This document shows, piece after piece, positions 1 to 11,554 of a stretch of DNA of 64,000 nucleotides. Within the stretch, counting starts at the first letter, position 1. The number at the start of each line of letters is the position of its first letter. The stretch is from assembly GCA_030544215.1 (NCBI GenBank), contig JARZZO010000011.1:51147587-51211586 (forward strand), given 5' to 3'. The stretch is from Zantedeschia hybrid cultivar. Lineage: Eukaryota; Streptophyta; Magnoliopsida; Alismatales; Araceae. The notes beneath the pieces are model-generated. The model ran no database searches, had not been told where the DNA came from, and saw only the letters and a program-made list of their open reading frames with translations. The position numbers and the translations under genes were made by a program.

Positions 1-1
1 C

Positions 2-712
2 CATGACAATACGGTAGTCATTACTTCCTGTTTTGACTTCCATGATATATATGGGAGGGACTTGGCCAGACATTGTTCTGAACTGCTTACGTACCAATCC
101 TTGGAGGCTCTGCGGCCTATGAAAAGGAGGAAATTTGATGATCCCGAATGTGAATGGTACAGGTGGTTCGACCTGAGGGACCTCTATATTGCACTGAACA
201 GACTATTCCTGGATCCTGCAGAACCTAAGTGGCCGCCGCAGATTGATGAACTGATTGAAAGCCCTGGTGCCATATTTGACAAGCGGATACTGCTATCTGA
301 AGAAACCGATGAAGGGGAGCCAGATGACCCCTATGAAGCTGGTTACACAACAGATCTGCTCTGGAGGGGGACATATCCTTCACATGTCTTCATGCTCCAT
401 ACTCTTTTTCGTATACTACTCTTGACCCCGACTTGGTCGCGGGTCATAATTGAAGATATTCCACGGGCTCCGCCCGTCCTGATTACTCTGTCCCCTCGGG
501 ACGTTATACCACAACCTCCTCTCGATCTAGAGAGGTTGTATAATTTAATCTGGGACATATTACTATATGATCCCCCTAATCCTCTGGCCTTAGTGCCATT
601 TCCTCCGTCTGATTCTCCTCCCATTTTTATTCATTCATGCTTTATGTTTAATTCTTTCATTGTCCAAAAAAAACGCCAATTTGGCAACAAATTCTTCCGA
701 GATCCTCATTGA
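2..712 (+). CDS. C-terminal end of T1 Gag-Pro polyprotein (partial)
   Basis: The frame is open from base 2 to the stop at 712; the first ATG in the window is only internal. It matches the last ~230 residues of the T2 Gag-Pro protein, the part after the protease and G-patch-like segment. This tail is charged and Trp/Pro-rich with no catalytic motif I recognise; its role is unknown. Compared with T2, T1 has two extra bases near 556, which let the frame run ~35 codons further and overlap the start of pol (from 660) in another register. A run of eight A (666-673) lies in the overlap. Whether pol is reached by frameshifting or, as reported for Ogre elements, by splicing cannot be settled here. Confidence 0.7.
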   Translation, partial: HDNTVVITSCFDFHDIYGRDLARHCSELLTYQSLEALRPMKRRKFDDPECEWYRWFDLRDLYIALNRLFLDPAEPKWPPQIDELIESPGAIFDKRILLSEETDEGEPDDPYEAGYTTDLLWRGTYPSHVFMLHTLFRILLLTPTWSRVIIEDIPRAPPVLITLSPRDVIPQPPLDLERLYNLIWDILLYDPPNPLALVPFPPSDSPPIFIHSCFMFNSFIVQKKRQFGNKFFRDPH

Positions 713-3700
713 GGAAACATCTTACTTGTCCAATTGCACCCCGCCGCGCGGGTCCTTCGGTCAAGATTCTCTTCTAGATATACTCTGTCCCTCCCCTCGG
801 GAGGATTCTCTTGTATTTCCACTTGTACCCCAGGATTTTCATCCTGCTTCGTCTTCGTTAGGTTATGATAGTGAAGTTAGGCAGTCTAGTCAGGTTAGGA
901 AGTCTAGGAAGCCTAAGGGTAGGCAAATTCCAGATAGATATCTCCAGGACTTAGTTGATAAGTGCTCTTCTTGTTCTTTAATCCCTCAGCTTTTAGAAAA
1001 TCCAATTCAGATGCCAAAAGACTATATGGACGATGAGTCAGTCAATGATGGGTACGGGGTATATGAATTAGTGCATGAAAAGGACCCCATTGAGGAAGAT
1101 GACGAGGACGCGGCTGAGGCATATGCCAGTGGAGTGAAGAGATTCGATGAACCCTCAGCTGCCGTAGAAGAGCCCACCAAAGAAATTAATTTAGGGACTG
1201 AAGACGAACCTAAGGTTGTCCTCGTCAGTAAAAATCTTTCTTCAGAGGATGAAAAAGCAATGGTACAAATGCTAAAGGACTATAAGGACACTTTCGCCTG
1301 GAGTTATGAAGATATGCCGGGGTTAGACTCATCTTTAGTGGAACACAGATTAACATTAAAGGAAGGAGTTAACCCGGTTAAAACAGAAATTAAGGCTATT
1401 CCACCCACAAATGGCTCTAAAGATGAAGGAAGAGGTCGATAAATTACATAAAGCCAAATTTATTAGAGTTGTCCTTTATCCACAATGGGTGGCCAATATA
1501 GTCCCGGTTATGAAGAAGGACGGGAAGGTCAGAATTTGCATTGACTTCCGTGATTTGAACCGGGCGTGTCCTAAAGATGATTTTCCATTGCCTCATATTG
1601 ATGTACTTATCGATAACACTGCTGGCTATGAGACGTTATCATTTATGGATGGATTTTCAGGATATAATCAGATTAAGCTGGCAGAAAAAGATCAAGAGAA
1701 AACGTCATTCACTACACCTTGGGGAACATACTGTTATGTTGTCATGCCATTTGGATTAAAGAATGCTGGAGCTACTTATCAAAGGGCCATGATGGCAATA
1801 TTTCATGACATGATGCACATAGATCTGGAAGTGTACGTGGATGACTTATTGGTTAAATAAAAAACAAAGGCTGAGCACGCCAAAGTTTTGGCAAGGGTAT
1901 TAGAGAGATCGAGAGAATATCAGTTAAAGATGAACCCCAAGAAATGTGTATTCGGGGTATCTTCAGGGAAATTACTTGGATTCATTGTCAGTAAACGGGG
2001 AATTGAGATCGATCCTAATAAGGCGAAGGCTATCAGAGAAATGCCACCTCCCAAAAACTTGAAGGAGTTGAGAGGATTAATCGGGAGGTTGCAATTTATT
2101 CGCCGCTTTGTCTCCCAGCACTCACAAAGGTGTAAGCCGTTTTACGAGCTTACCAAGCCGGGAGTCAAATTCGATTGGGACGATAAGTGTCAGGAGGCAT
2201 TTGATGGATTAAAGAATTATTTAGCAAGTCCTCCTGTTTTGAGACCACCATCTCCAGGCAGACCATTGATACTTTACATTTCAGTCCTGGATGATGCAGT
2301 GGGGGCTGTCCTAGCACAAGAGGATGAAGAAGGAAAAGAGAGGGCAGCCTATTATCTCTCTAAACTTCTCAACCCCGCTGAACAGAGATATACAGCGATG
2401 GAGAAAACATGTGCAGCATTGGTCTGGGTTGTTCAGAAATTAAAGCATCATTTTCTGGCCCATGAAGTCCATCTCATCGCTAGGATGAATCCGATCAAAT
2501 TCCTCCTGGAGAAATCTGTTCTTACTGGTAGGTTAGCGCGATGGCAAAGCTTTCTATCTCAATTTGACATCATCTACATTCAACAGAAAGCGATCAAGGG
2601 CTATGCCATAGCAGAACATCTAGCTCATCATCCCCTTCCTCGATTTGATCCAGTCCGATCAGAGTTTCCGGATGAGGAACTGATGTCCGTAAATCAAATC
2701 AGAGATGATATGTGGACTCTGCATTTTTACGGAGCTCTGAATTCTCATGGAAAATGGATCGGTATTGTTCTGTTATCACCTGAAGGTATCACCATTCCAC
2801 AAGCCTTTCAGCTTGATTTTCCGGTAACAAACAATATACCTGAATACGAGGCACTTCTTGCTGGTCTCGAGGCCGCTCATTTCCATGGTGCTACCAAACT
2901 CAGGATTGTGGGTGATAGCCAATTAATTCTTCGCCAAGTGCTGACCAAGTATCGAACTCTCAATCCCAAGCTCAAGCCTTATCAAGAACTTACTTCTGCT
3001 TACTCAAAGCTTTTCACGAAATTGATCTTTGTCCATGTCTCTAGGAATCAAAATATCTTAGCTGACGCTCTAGCTTCACTTGCATCTTCTCTTGATTTTC
3101 CAATCAGCAAACAATCCGAATCAATCATAGTTCATAGGCGTCTTTCACCCGCCGTGAAAGACCCTTCATTCCTTAGAATTAAGGAGAAGTTGCTGAGGAA
3201 AGTCAGGGACGGAGATATCATTGAAAAAAGAGAAATCATGTTGATGGAGCTGTTAGAAGAGATGGATGATGAACAGAAGCCATGGTATTATGAAATTGCT
3301 AAATATTGTGAAGATCAATCGTATCCTGAGGAAGCTACAACTGAGGAGAAGAGAGCTATCAGGAGAGTTGCTCAACGATACATCTAGTTGGAGGAGCATT
3401 GTATAAGAGAGGTTTTGATGGAGTTCTTCTGAGATGTCTAGACGAAGATGAGCTTTGGAAGGTTATAGAAGGAGCTCATAGTGGAGTTTGTGGTGGCCAT
3501 GTCAATGGACAGATGCTAGCAAAGAAGATCCTTAGACAATGATTTTATTGGCCAACCATGGAAGAAGACTGTGTAGGATATGTTCGTAGGTGTGCTAAGT
3601 GTCAACTTCACGCCGACAAAATTCATTCTCCTGCATCTTCACTCCATCCTGTTTCCTCTACATGGCCTTTCTCTATGTGGGCTTTCGACATTATTGGACC

Positions 3701-4541
3701 TCTTGGTAACCCAGATTCCGGCATCAAGCAAAAATCTTTCATTCTCACGGCAACGGAATACTTCACCAAGTGGGCAGAAGCTGAAGCGTACGTGGAGATC
3801 AAAGCATCAACCGTCTGCAAGTTCATCATGAAGAACATCATCACTCGATTTGGAATTCCAAGCACCATCGTCACTGACAACGGACCGCAGTTCGTGTCAC
3901 AGGAATTGAAGGACCTCTGTAACAGGTATAAAATTGCATTGCATCATTCGTCTCCTTATTATCCGCAAGGCAATGGCCAAGCAGAGGCAACAAATAAGAC
4001 TTTGATAAAAATCATCAAAAAGACGTGCAAATCTAATAAATTCGCAGATTGGCCGTAAAAATTGGTTGAGGCTCTATGGGCCTACCGAACTTCAATCCGC
4101 ACACCTACTGGGCAAACTCCTTATTCCTTAACATTTGGAATGGAGGCGGTAGTTCCATATGAGATCCTCATACCGTCATTAAGAATACAATTGAATAAGA
4201 AATTTTCCATTGATGAACATCGTTCAGCACTCCTTGCTCAATTGGAAATTTTAGACGAGAAAAGATGGTCAGCTGCTAATCATGCAAAAGTTTATCAAAA
4301 CAGACTAGCACGTTTTTATCAAAAGAAAGTCATTGAACGTAAGTTCAAAGTCGGTGAAATGGTCGTCAAAAGAATTTTTGTAAAACCTGGTGGTCCGCGT
4401 TCTAAGCTCCAACCAAACTGGGAAGGACCTTATGTTGTATCGCACGCTTTTCCTGGTAATGCTTATCGTCTTATTAATGCAGAAGGAGAAGAGCTAAAAC
4501 ATCCCTGGAATGGTTTATATCTTAAGAAATACTACCCTTAG
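660..4541 (+). pseudogene. T1 pol: RT, RNase H, second RNase H, integrase; decayed
   Basis: Seen in order: an acidic linker; RT with YVDD (about 1,836-1,847); RNase H; a second, archaeal-type RNase H (about 2,710-3,090, DSQLI and DALASLAS motifs); integrase zinc motif, core motifs DIIGP, TDNGPQF and QAEATN (3,560-4,000) and a C-terminal domain ending at 4,541. The enzymes would copy the element RNA to DNA and join it to the chromosome. Breaks relative to T2: one extra A near 1,380 (frameshift), TAA at 1,858-1,860, one lost base near 3,378 (frameshift then TAG 3,385-3,387), TGA at 3,540-3,542 and TAA at 4,056-4,058. The domain order fixes the family as Tat lineage. No functional product is expected. 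Confidence 0.9.
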
Positions 4542-6599
4542 GTTAAAGAGTCGATCAGTATGGTACAAAGACCAGTGGAATCAGAAAATTTATAAATTCA
4601 AATTTCCTTATCAGTCTGGATAGCTTAATTTCAAGCCCATTACTGCACACACTGACACGTTTGATTCGTGAGTAACAAGTGATGACAAGTCCTAAAGGAT
4701 ATCGAAAGCTTGACCGAAAGTGTAAAGTACAAATCATTCTTTTTGAAGCAAAATTCTGTTTTATAATCGGCCCATGATGTAAGAATGAGACTTAGAATAG
4801 ACTACCGAGAATACCCGCCATCTTAGTAGGAGGCCGTCATAAAAAAAAGGGGGAGATCCGTCCCGAAGCAAAAAGAAAGAAAAGAAAAAGCAAGGCAAAA
4901 GTCAAATGTCAAATCGAAAGGCCATTACACTACAAACATTACATCAAGGCCATGAAATGAAACAAAAGGGAACGCAAGGTCGATAAATACCCCGAAAGAA
5001 AATGACCGAACCCCAACGGATATTAGGGTAGGAAAGGAACATCTTTTTTAAGTCTCCGGAACCTTCTCATGGGTTTTCTAAACTTATTAATCTTTTCTTT
5101 CTAAAGAGATGTACCCCAAACTTAAGGAATGGCTTAGATTGACTAAAGGTCAAATCATCAAATGGGATCACGAATGGAAACACAAGTTCAAACACGATGG
5201 GTTTAAGTTGAGTTGTTAAAGAACAATTTGGGAATTAAGTTAATAAATGAATATGATCTTTTGATCTAAGTACCATGTTGATCTTTTAGTCAAAAACCTA
5301 AAAAAAATATATATATCGAAAAAAGAAAAAAAACATATATAAAAAAAAATCCAAAAACAAAATACATACATCAAAATTAAAAAAAAAATACATATGTCAA
5401 AAACCCAAAAAAATACATATGTCAAAATTCAAAAAAAGGCATATATTTCAAAACCCCAAACAAAAATGAATATTTCAAAACAACAAAAATATTTCAATTA
5501 GCATTTGCTTGTTGCACTTGGTGTGTTTAATTCCTTTTATTTTCAGCGAGCATCTGTCTGCTTGCATGTTGCATTTTGCTTAAGTATGATTATTCTCATT
5601 ACCTTTGTTAATAAAGGCTATGCCCCTTGACCCTTCTACCAAGGATAGGATCAAGTAGTCGGTTACTTAACCAGGACACAAGGTATTTAAAGTTGGAATT
5701 CGAGTAGAGAACAGCTAGAAACCTGTTTCTGAAATTCAAAGAAAACCTGAGTAAAGCTGGAAATATCAAGAAGATCCCACTGTGGGAATTTATGAAGTCT
5801 TGACCGTGGCTAAAAAGACGGTTATTTCTACCCTTGTATTATTTCATGTAATTATTTTGCATTCGCATTATTATATGATAAATATTTATTAGAGCATATC
5901 AAGGACCTTGTAATTTTGATGAAACTAGAATTTGAGTTCCCCTTCAACAAAAACAGTGATAATTCCAGAGGATTCTTAATCGCACGGATAGGCCGTTGGA
6001 TTGTTAATTAGTGAGGACGATGGTTCCACTTTTGTGAAACGGTGCGCGGATAAACGAGCTTCGGCTTAGCACTGAATTACAAAAATTGGTATCTTGACTC
6101 ATTAATGGCAATTTAACAATATTATCCTTGATTAATTTATATTTTATTTGACTTTATATTTTTCTTTTAGCCCAGCATGCATCATGTAGGACTTTAAAAT
6201 CATTATAATAAGGATTAATTATTGATTAAGTTTCAGACCATTAATCAAACAATTTTCAACATGATATGAAATATTCCATTCTGAATTGAGTATCTTGATT
6301 ATCTTTGAGATTCGCTTGAAGATATCCTTGGAATTCTATCCTTTCTTGGATTCTTTATCCAATATTCTTGTTTTCTTTTAAGATCCATCATGGCTGCAGC
6401 ATGTCCACATTGGCTGGCAAACGCTCCCCATGATGAAACCTACAATGTCTACGACCTGGGGTACTTCCCACTCCGAGGAGGTTGATCGACCTTATTTTAT
6501 TTCCTTGTCTACCTCATCCAGACAGGATTAATTCCATTGATCTCTTTGAGCTATCTTCATTGATGATTTCGAGAAAAATTCCAATCATGTGATGTTAAG
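4542..6599 (+). other. T1 3' untranslated region
   Basis: No coding potential. Homologous to 32,798-35,103 of T2. Contains an AT-rich simple repeat block (5,275-5,490). It lacks the 159-bp segment present in T2 (missing point between about 5,730 and 5,731), which looks like a spliced intron. Long 3' UTRs with tandem repeats are known for Ogre-type elements. Confidence 0.75.
5275..5490 (+). repeat. AT-rich ~30-bp degenerate tandem repeat in T1 3' UTR
   Basis: Repeated cassettes of a poly-A tract followed by tacatatgtcaaaa, roughly 25-32 bp apart, about six units. The matching block in T2 is 34,130-34,345 in the opposite orientation. Ogre elements are known to carry and shed tandem repeats from this position. 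Confidence 0.6.
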
Positions 6600-6700
6600 A
6601 GCGTGTCTCATCACACCTTGGCATCACCTTTTCAGTACATTCCATTCCATTTCACTCCCTTGCAAAGACGATGCTAAGGTGAGGCAGCTGTAGACACGCT
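6600..6700 (+). other. Long-range stem spanning the T1 polypurine tract and LTR start
   Basis: Outer arms agcgtgtct (6,600-6,608) and agacacgct (6,692-6,700) are perfect complements. Inner arms caccttggcatc (6,614-6,625) and gatgctaaggtg (6,670-6,681) pair at 11 of 12. The second outer arm lies inside the LTR, so the purine tract and LTR terminus sit between the two stems. The same structure, with a perfect inner stem, occurs in T2 (32,697-32,797). Confidence 0.6.
6676..6688 (+). promoter_or_regulatory. Candidate polypurine tract of T1
   Basis: Purine-rich aaggtgaggcagc directly abuts the LTR start; plus-strand DNA synthesis would prime here. It is not purely purine (t and two c), so the call rests on position and on conservation in T2. 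Confidence 0.5.
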
Positions 6701-6876
6701 AATATTGACATCATTTCGAGTAAATTTCATATCATATAATAATGCCTCATAATGGTCTGATATTTAATCATTAATTAATTTTTATTGATTTTTTTGAGTG
6801 TCGGGTTTAACAGACATGTTTAAGTTAATCAATCAAATTGATTTTATCTTAAATTTCAGTTAAAATATGAAGAAGT

Positions 6877-7174
6877 CTAAAAGACGTCGACCTGTGTGGA
6901 CGCGATTTAGAGTTTATTCATGTTTTAACGTTTAAATTTGAATTTTAATCAATTGATTAATTAGCTAAAAGGCGTCTGTGAAGGCTGACGCGTTTTAGGT
7001 TTCCTAAGCTATTTTAACTTCTCTTCCGGATGTTTATCCTTATCTTAATTAGTGTAAAAGACGTCTACACACGTGGACGCGGTTTAGCTAATAAAGATAA
7101 AGATAAGTTTTCCCGGATATTTATCCTTATCTTAATTAATCTGAAAGGCGTCAGCCAAGGTGGACGCGTTTTAG
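6877..7174 (+). repeat. Four 34-bp palindromic modules in T1 U3 (12-10-12)
   Basis: Modules at 6,877-6,910, 6,965-6,998, 7,054-7,087 and 7,141-7,174. Each has a left arm like CTAAAAGGCGTC, a 10-nt spacer and a right arm like GACGCGTTTTAG; arms pair at 8-11 of 12. Module starts are 87-89 bp apart. Units three and four also share flanking sequence (ttatccttatcttaatta), so the array grew by tandem duplication of an ~88-bp unit. The modules end about 100 bp upstream of the TATA box. Confidence 0.85.
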
Positions 7175-7270
7175 ATAATTACAGATAAAGATGAATTAAT
7201 CAGTGTTTATCTGTCGGTTAAAATAGATAAATTCTAGATTTTTCTATGTTAATCGCGAACGCAGAAAATG

Positions 7271-7280
7271 CCTATAAATA
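7271..7280 (+). promoter_or_regulatory. TATA box of T1 LTR
   Basis: cctataaata, 583 bp into the LTR, is identical in both T2 LTRs (reverse strand, 32,117-32,126 and 45,356-45,365). Transcription would start about 25-35 bp downstream, defining the U3/R border. Confidence 0.65.
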
Positions 7281-8019
7281 CCTTGCATATCAAAGAGTTA
7301 AAAAAAAGAGAGAGAGAATTGAATTGAGTTGAGCCATAGCGTTATAGCGAGTTGCAAATCGAAGCAACCACGTCGGAACGCCGGAACGCTGCCATTTCCA
7401 GAAGTCGGCGTACCTTTCAAGATCTTCATCCTTTCAAGGCTTCAATCCAATTGGGCATAAGTGTTTCAATTCTGCATTCATTTTACATCTTCATTAGTTT
7501 CATGCTTCATAATCACTTCATGCAACACACACCACAACATTAATCTTCCAAAACCCATCTGTTTTAAGGGGTTTCAAAGCCAATTAAACAAGTGAGTTTG
7601 CTGTTTAAGCATGTTTATAATCATGGTTAGTTTTGATATTACTTCTACTTAAATTCTCATCAGTGTTTCTTCATTTCGTTTTTTCTTTCTCTGTCTCTGC
7701 TGCACTCAACAACAACAACAAGAGATCAAAATGGGGAAATTAAGCACAAAGCCAGAAGCACTTCTGGACGATCCTCAACCTCAACAGCAAGAACAAAAGA
7801 ACAAAGAAAGGGCTCTCTTTCTTCAGCCGGCTGAAGGAGGGGAACCAAGGATTCATTCTTCCGCGTTCAAACAGGTAGGCGATCATAACTCTCTTTTGAA
7901 ACTTTTTAGTTAAAAGTTTCTGGCGATCACTGCACTTTAGTTGTTGTTTTTAATAGGTTAGTTTACACTAAACAACATAGTTTTTCATATTAATCACACG
8001 AGCATTTTCAGCACCTACA

Positions 8020-8235
8020 ATGCATAGCACTTTGTTAGCTGATCAAATGAGTTGGTACTGAAGGATTAGATATGAAATTCTGTTGGAGTATGGAGGGGGT
8101 AACCAACATTTTAGATGGAGTCTCAAGAATTTGAGATTTACTTGTAATATATGTAGGCATTATACTTCTTCTAGATTCCTATATCTATCAAAGATTTTCC
8201 CTTTGTTTTTGTAATTGCTCCTTTAAAACAAAAAT
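8020..8235. other. Spacer between T1 and the element C gag remnant
   Basis: No open frame or clear motif. It probably belongs to element C downstream of gag, which would mean T1 inserted into C; this cannot be tested without the left flank. Confidence 0.4.
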
Positions 8236-9972
8236 TTATTGTCGATGCCTTTGAAGCAATGTTTGGGCAACTAGGTCAAGTGTTGCATCTTTTGATTCTT
8301 CATCTTGAGAATAATATTCATTCATAATACTACTAGAATTCAATGAACTCTTAGATAGTTCTTGATTTTGTCCTCCCATATCAGAGGAGTCATCTTTGGC
8401 CTCTTGGCAAGTTATAACATTGCATGATAGTATTTGTAGATGAACAGAGTTTGTAGGCATTGTAACTAGATTTGGCCATTTGTGGGACCGAGGGGGACTC
8501 ACCAGATGTTCACCCATTTCTAGAACTCCTTGTTGTAGTAGTTTCTCAACAGCATCCTTAAATACATGACAATTTTCAAAAGAATGTCCCAAGATTTGAT
8601 GATATATATAGTAGTTTGGATCCTGAGACTTCATAGCATCTTCTAGTTTTTTAGACTGTGGTAGCTTAATTTGATTATATTCTTGTGCCCATTCAAATAA
8701 AACACGAGTCTTGTCTCTGGAAAAACTATATGGCTTGCTCATCCTTTCTTTGAATGAAGGGACCTTCTCTCTTTGCCTTTGTAACTGCCCCCAATTGGGG
8801 TTGATGCTTCTTTCCCTTCCTTTTTTGTAATAGAAATCGACCTTTCTGTAGTATTTGCTTAGGTGTTGACATTAGATTTTGTTCTAATCGAGTCAAGAAA
8901 ACCTTAGTTTCTGTTGCAAGGATATTCAACTTATTAAACGATTTGACCTTAACAACAACTAGTTTTTCTAAAATTTCCCTCTTCAAATTATTTGTACAGA
9001 TTGCCACTGCATCTTGTTGACATGGTGATCACTTGCACTTCATACTTAGATTTCTTTACCTAGCAATAAATTTCAAGGCATATTCATTGCTTTCTTGTCT
9101 GATAGTATACAATTCAGCTAGGGTCACTTCCCTTTCTGCCAAATGAAGTCTATCTTGAAATTGTTTTTGAAGATCAACCCAGTTAGCAACAGAACCAAGC
9201 CAAAGAGAGGAATACCATTCAAATGTAAGGCCCACGAGAGAAGATCTAAAGAACTTCAACATATATGACTCATTAGTAGCTAGATCCCCCATGGCTCCAT
9301 TGTAGTCTGCTAAGTGCTCTTTCGGGTTGCTTTGGCCATTAAACTTCTAAAATTTAGGCACCTTGGTCATTCCTACTGGTAGTCTCTTCATAGCATGATG
9401 AACTGGATACGGTACTTCGTACGCATCATTTTTAGTGTATGTACTTGCAACTTTCTCTGCCAATTTCATATATATAATTTGTTCTAGCATTAGTCTTTGA
9501 GCCACAGCAGCAGGATCCAAGTGATTATGAAGGAAGTTGTCTCCTTACTCGTGGGAAGCTTGAACTGATTATGAAGGAAGTTGTCTCCTTACTCTTGGGA
9601 AGCTTGAACTGGAATGCCTTGGTCACTTGACATCAATATAAGCTGAGGTGCTGTCAGTGGTATAGCTTGACCGACAGGAACATGGATATATGCTGCAGAA
9701 TCATCCATAGTTACAAGCCACAAGAGTTGTAACGGTGGACTTATCAGATTTTGAGATGGAGGAGGTGGAACTGGAGGGTTGGGTATATGAGGATTGGATG
9801 ATGTTGATGCACTCCCTTCTTTGTTAATCAGCCCTGCCCCCTGTAATTGGGCATCCTTTTCTTGTAATTGCTTTTTCAACAACTCAATTTCTTGCAATAA
9901 TAGCTGAGTTATTCATGGCTCTGGTTTTCTTGTTGACTGATTTGTTGTAGGAGTTGCTACTCTGCTAATGCG
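8236..9972 (-). pseudogene. gag of Ty3/gypsy element C, decayed and split
   Basis: On the minus strand, from 9,972 down: a Gln-rich, coiled-coil-like segment (LLKKQLQEKDAQLQ), a Pro-rich linker, the retrotransposon capsid domain with LTFEWYSSL and SVANWVDLQKQF (9,056-9,292), and near 8,640 a degenerate zinc-knuckle-like motif ending ILGHSFENC, whose first Cys is lost. Gag would package the RNA into particles. Several stops and frameshifts break it. The upstream part lies beyond 28,737: copia A inserted here, and the frame joins across the insertion once one target copy is removed. Exact lineage within Ty3/gypsy is uncertain because pol is not in view. Confidence 0.75.
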
Positions 9973-9977
9973 GGGGG

Positions 9978-11540
9978 TGTCGGGTTCGCTGTGTCCAGAT
10001 CCGACCAAAAACGCAGCAGATAAAATAAAATTGGGATTGAATCCATCCCGTCTCGATCAACAAAAACCTAAAGCGGTAAGTCATATTTACCTTGCGCGGA
10101 TTCGAATCCGCGTTTGTTCTCTGGTTCCGTCAGAGCAATGCCGCAAGCCGCGTAGGTGCCCGGCCTCTAGCGGTATCCATGCGGTTTTCCTCGAGATGGA
10201 TCGTCCTCGCCTCCTTGCTCGATGTGGCATCTGCGGATCCTGTCTGGCTGGGCGTAATCCGCCGCGACATGCAGATTCGGAAACTCCCGTCGGATGGAAG
10301 GCGGAGCTGTCGGGAGCCAGAGCAGAGCCTCTAGAGGGCCGACCTCGAGACGTGCACCCAAGAGAGAAGAGAGAGAGAGGGCGGCAGATAGGTTAGGGTT
10401 TCTGGCCCCCGACCTAGCGGGCGTTCTTTTATAATAAGTATATTTGCGGTTTTTCATAAAAACCCACACTTATTCGAAATCCCGTCAAATTATCTATCGA
10501 CTTGAAAACCTTTTGCGTGTGACCCTCTAGGCCCAAATACCAGTCCAGTTAATGGCCCATTAAGCCCAATAACGTTTTATGGACCCACTGAATTAATTAA
10601 TATCCTTATATCAATTAATCAGCCGAATTTAATGTCCCACAGTAAATTCGGACAAGCTTCCGATCACGTTGGATGCCAAGCAACATCGCGTGATCCTGGA
10701 TGGCTTTGGGGTTATCACAACCCTCTATTGGAACCTTTCCGTCATCAGTTAGCGCGCGGATATAATCCTTCATCTGTGCAATGTTCCCGCATCGACCTAA
10801 GGTATGGTTTACTGTTAAACCCTAGCCGGTCGATTCACTTGAATCAGTTGCCGCTTATCTATATCGGATAACTCTTTATCTGATACAAAGTCCGCCCTAG
10901 CCAGGGACTTAAGCGCATCATTCCCGGATTCTCTCTCATAATATCGAGAGCGGATGATCCCATATTAAACACACAATTACCTTCGAGGGCATTTCTCTGG
11001 ACCCGATCATTTGACTTATTGATAAAGCATGGTTAGGTATTCGTTAGTCAAAGTCAAAGCTAAGAGACGTACCGACAAGGTATCTTTGGTGTCGAAGGTT
11101 CAAGGATCATCTACGCAACCGTGATAAAAGAATCGAGCTGGTTAACAGTGAGGTATACACCATTCAGCGATTGTAGGTCGGATCAATTCAGTGAACTCAT
11201 TCCCCAATGAGCACCTACAGGTCCAGCATAGTGTCTCCACACAAGTGAGTTATAGGATCAGTCACCCTCATTATATGAGCTGAAGAAACCTGTACTAGTC
11301 TATCCGGTCCATCTCAAACATCCTCTAACTAGGAATAATTAAGAACATGTGTTTATAAGTCTTCGGTCCCATAATTATGATCTCATCATAATCCGAAGAT
11401 TGTTGCACATGTTCATGGACTTCATCATGATACATTAATCATAGATCGAACTAATTACACACAATGAATTAATGCCAGTATATTAATAAACTGAATGATA
11501 CATAGTATTGGGTTGGCTAAAAGACCACCTAATACTAACA
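9978..11540 (-). repeat. 3' LTR of copia A (1,563 bp)
   Basis: On the plus strand it runs from tgtcgggttcg to ctaatactaaca. It is followed at 11,541 by the polypurine tract, which makes it the 3' LTR of a minus-strand element. A TATA-like ttattataaaag lies on the minus strand at about 10,426-10,437. Confidence 0.9.
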
Positions 11541-11552
11541 ATCTCCCACTTG
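11541..11552 (-). promoter_or_regulatory. Polypurine tract of copia A
   Basis: Minus-strand CAAGTGGGAGAT directly abuts the LTR, the usual copia arrangement. Confidence 0.8.
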
Positions 11553-11554
11553 GA

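Larger units (their letters stand above)
1..8019 (+). mobile_element. T1: 5'-truncated (by window edge) Tat-lineage Ty3/gypsy retrotransposon
   Basis: Seen: from the first base the sequence is the end of a Gag-Pro frame, then a pol region (RT, RNase H, a second RNase H, integrase), a 2-kb 3' UTR and a 1,331-bp LTR starting TGTAG and ending CTACA. The whole stretch is the reverse complement of 31,382-39,663, so T1 and T2 are copies of one family in opposite orientation. Two RNase H domains in the order RT, RNH, aRNH, IN is the diagnostic of the Tat lineage (Ogre/Retand-like). The pol frame carries at least two frameshifts and three in-frame stops, so this copy is dead. Its 5' LTR, leader and gag lie left of the window. 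The five bases after the LTR, atgca (8,020-8,024), are the expected target duplication but the partner is outside. Confidence 0.93.
6689..8019 (+). repeat. 3' LTR of T1 (1,331 bp)
   Basis: Begins TGTAGACACG and ends CAGCACCTACA. Homologous end to end with the two T2 LTRs. U3 holds four 34-bp palindromic modules upstream of a TATA box at 7,271-7,280. A small ATG frame downstream (7,731-7,913) has partly conserved counterparts in the T2 LTRs, but I see no reason to call it a gene. Confidence 0.92.

Noticed and set aside
6877..7174. tRNA or snoRNA genes in the LTR hairpins
   Set aside because: No cloverleaf, A/B boxes or C/D boxes; modules are only 34 bp.
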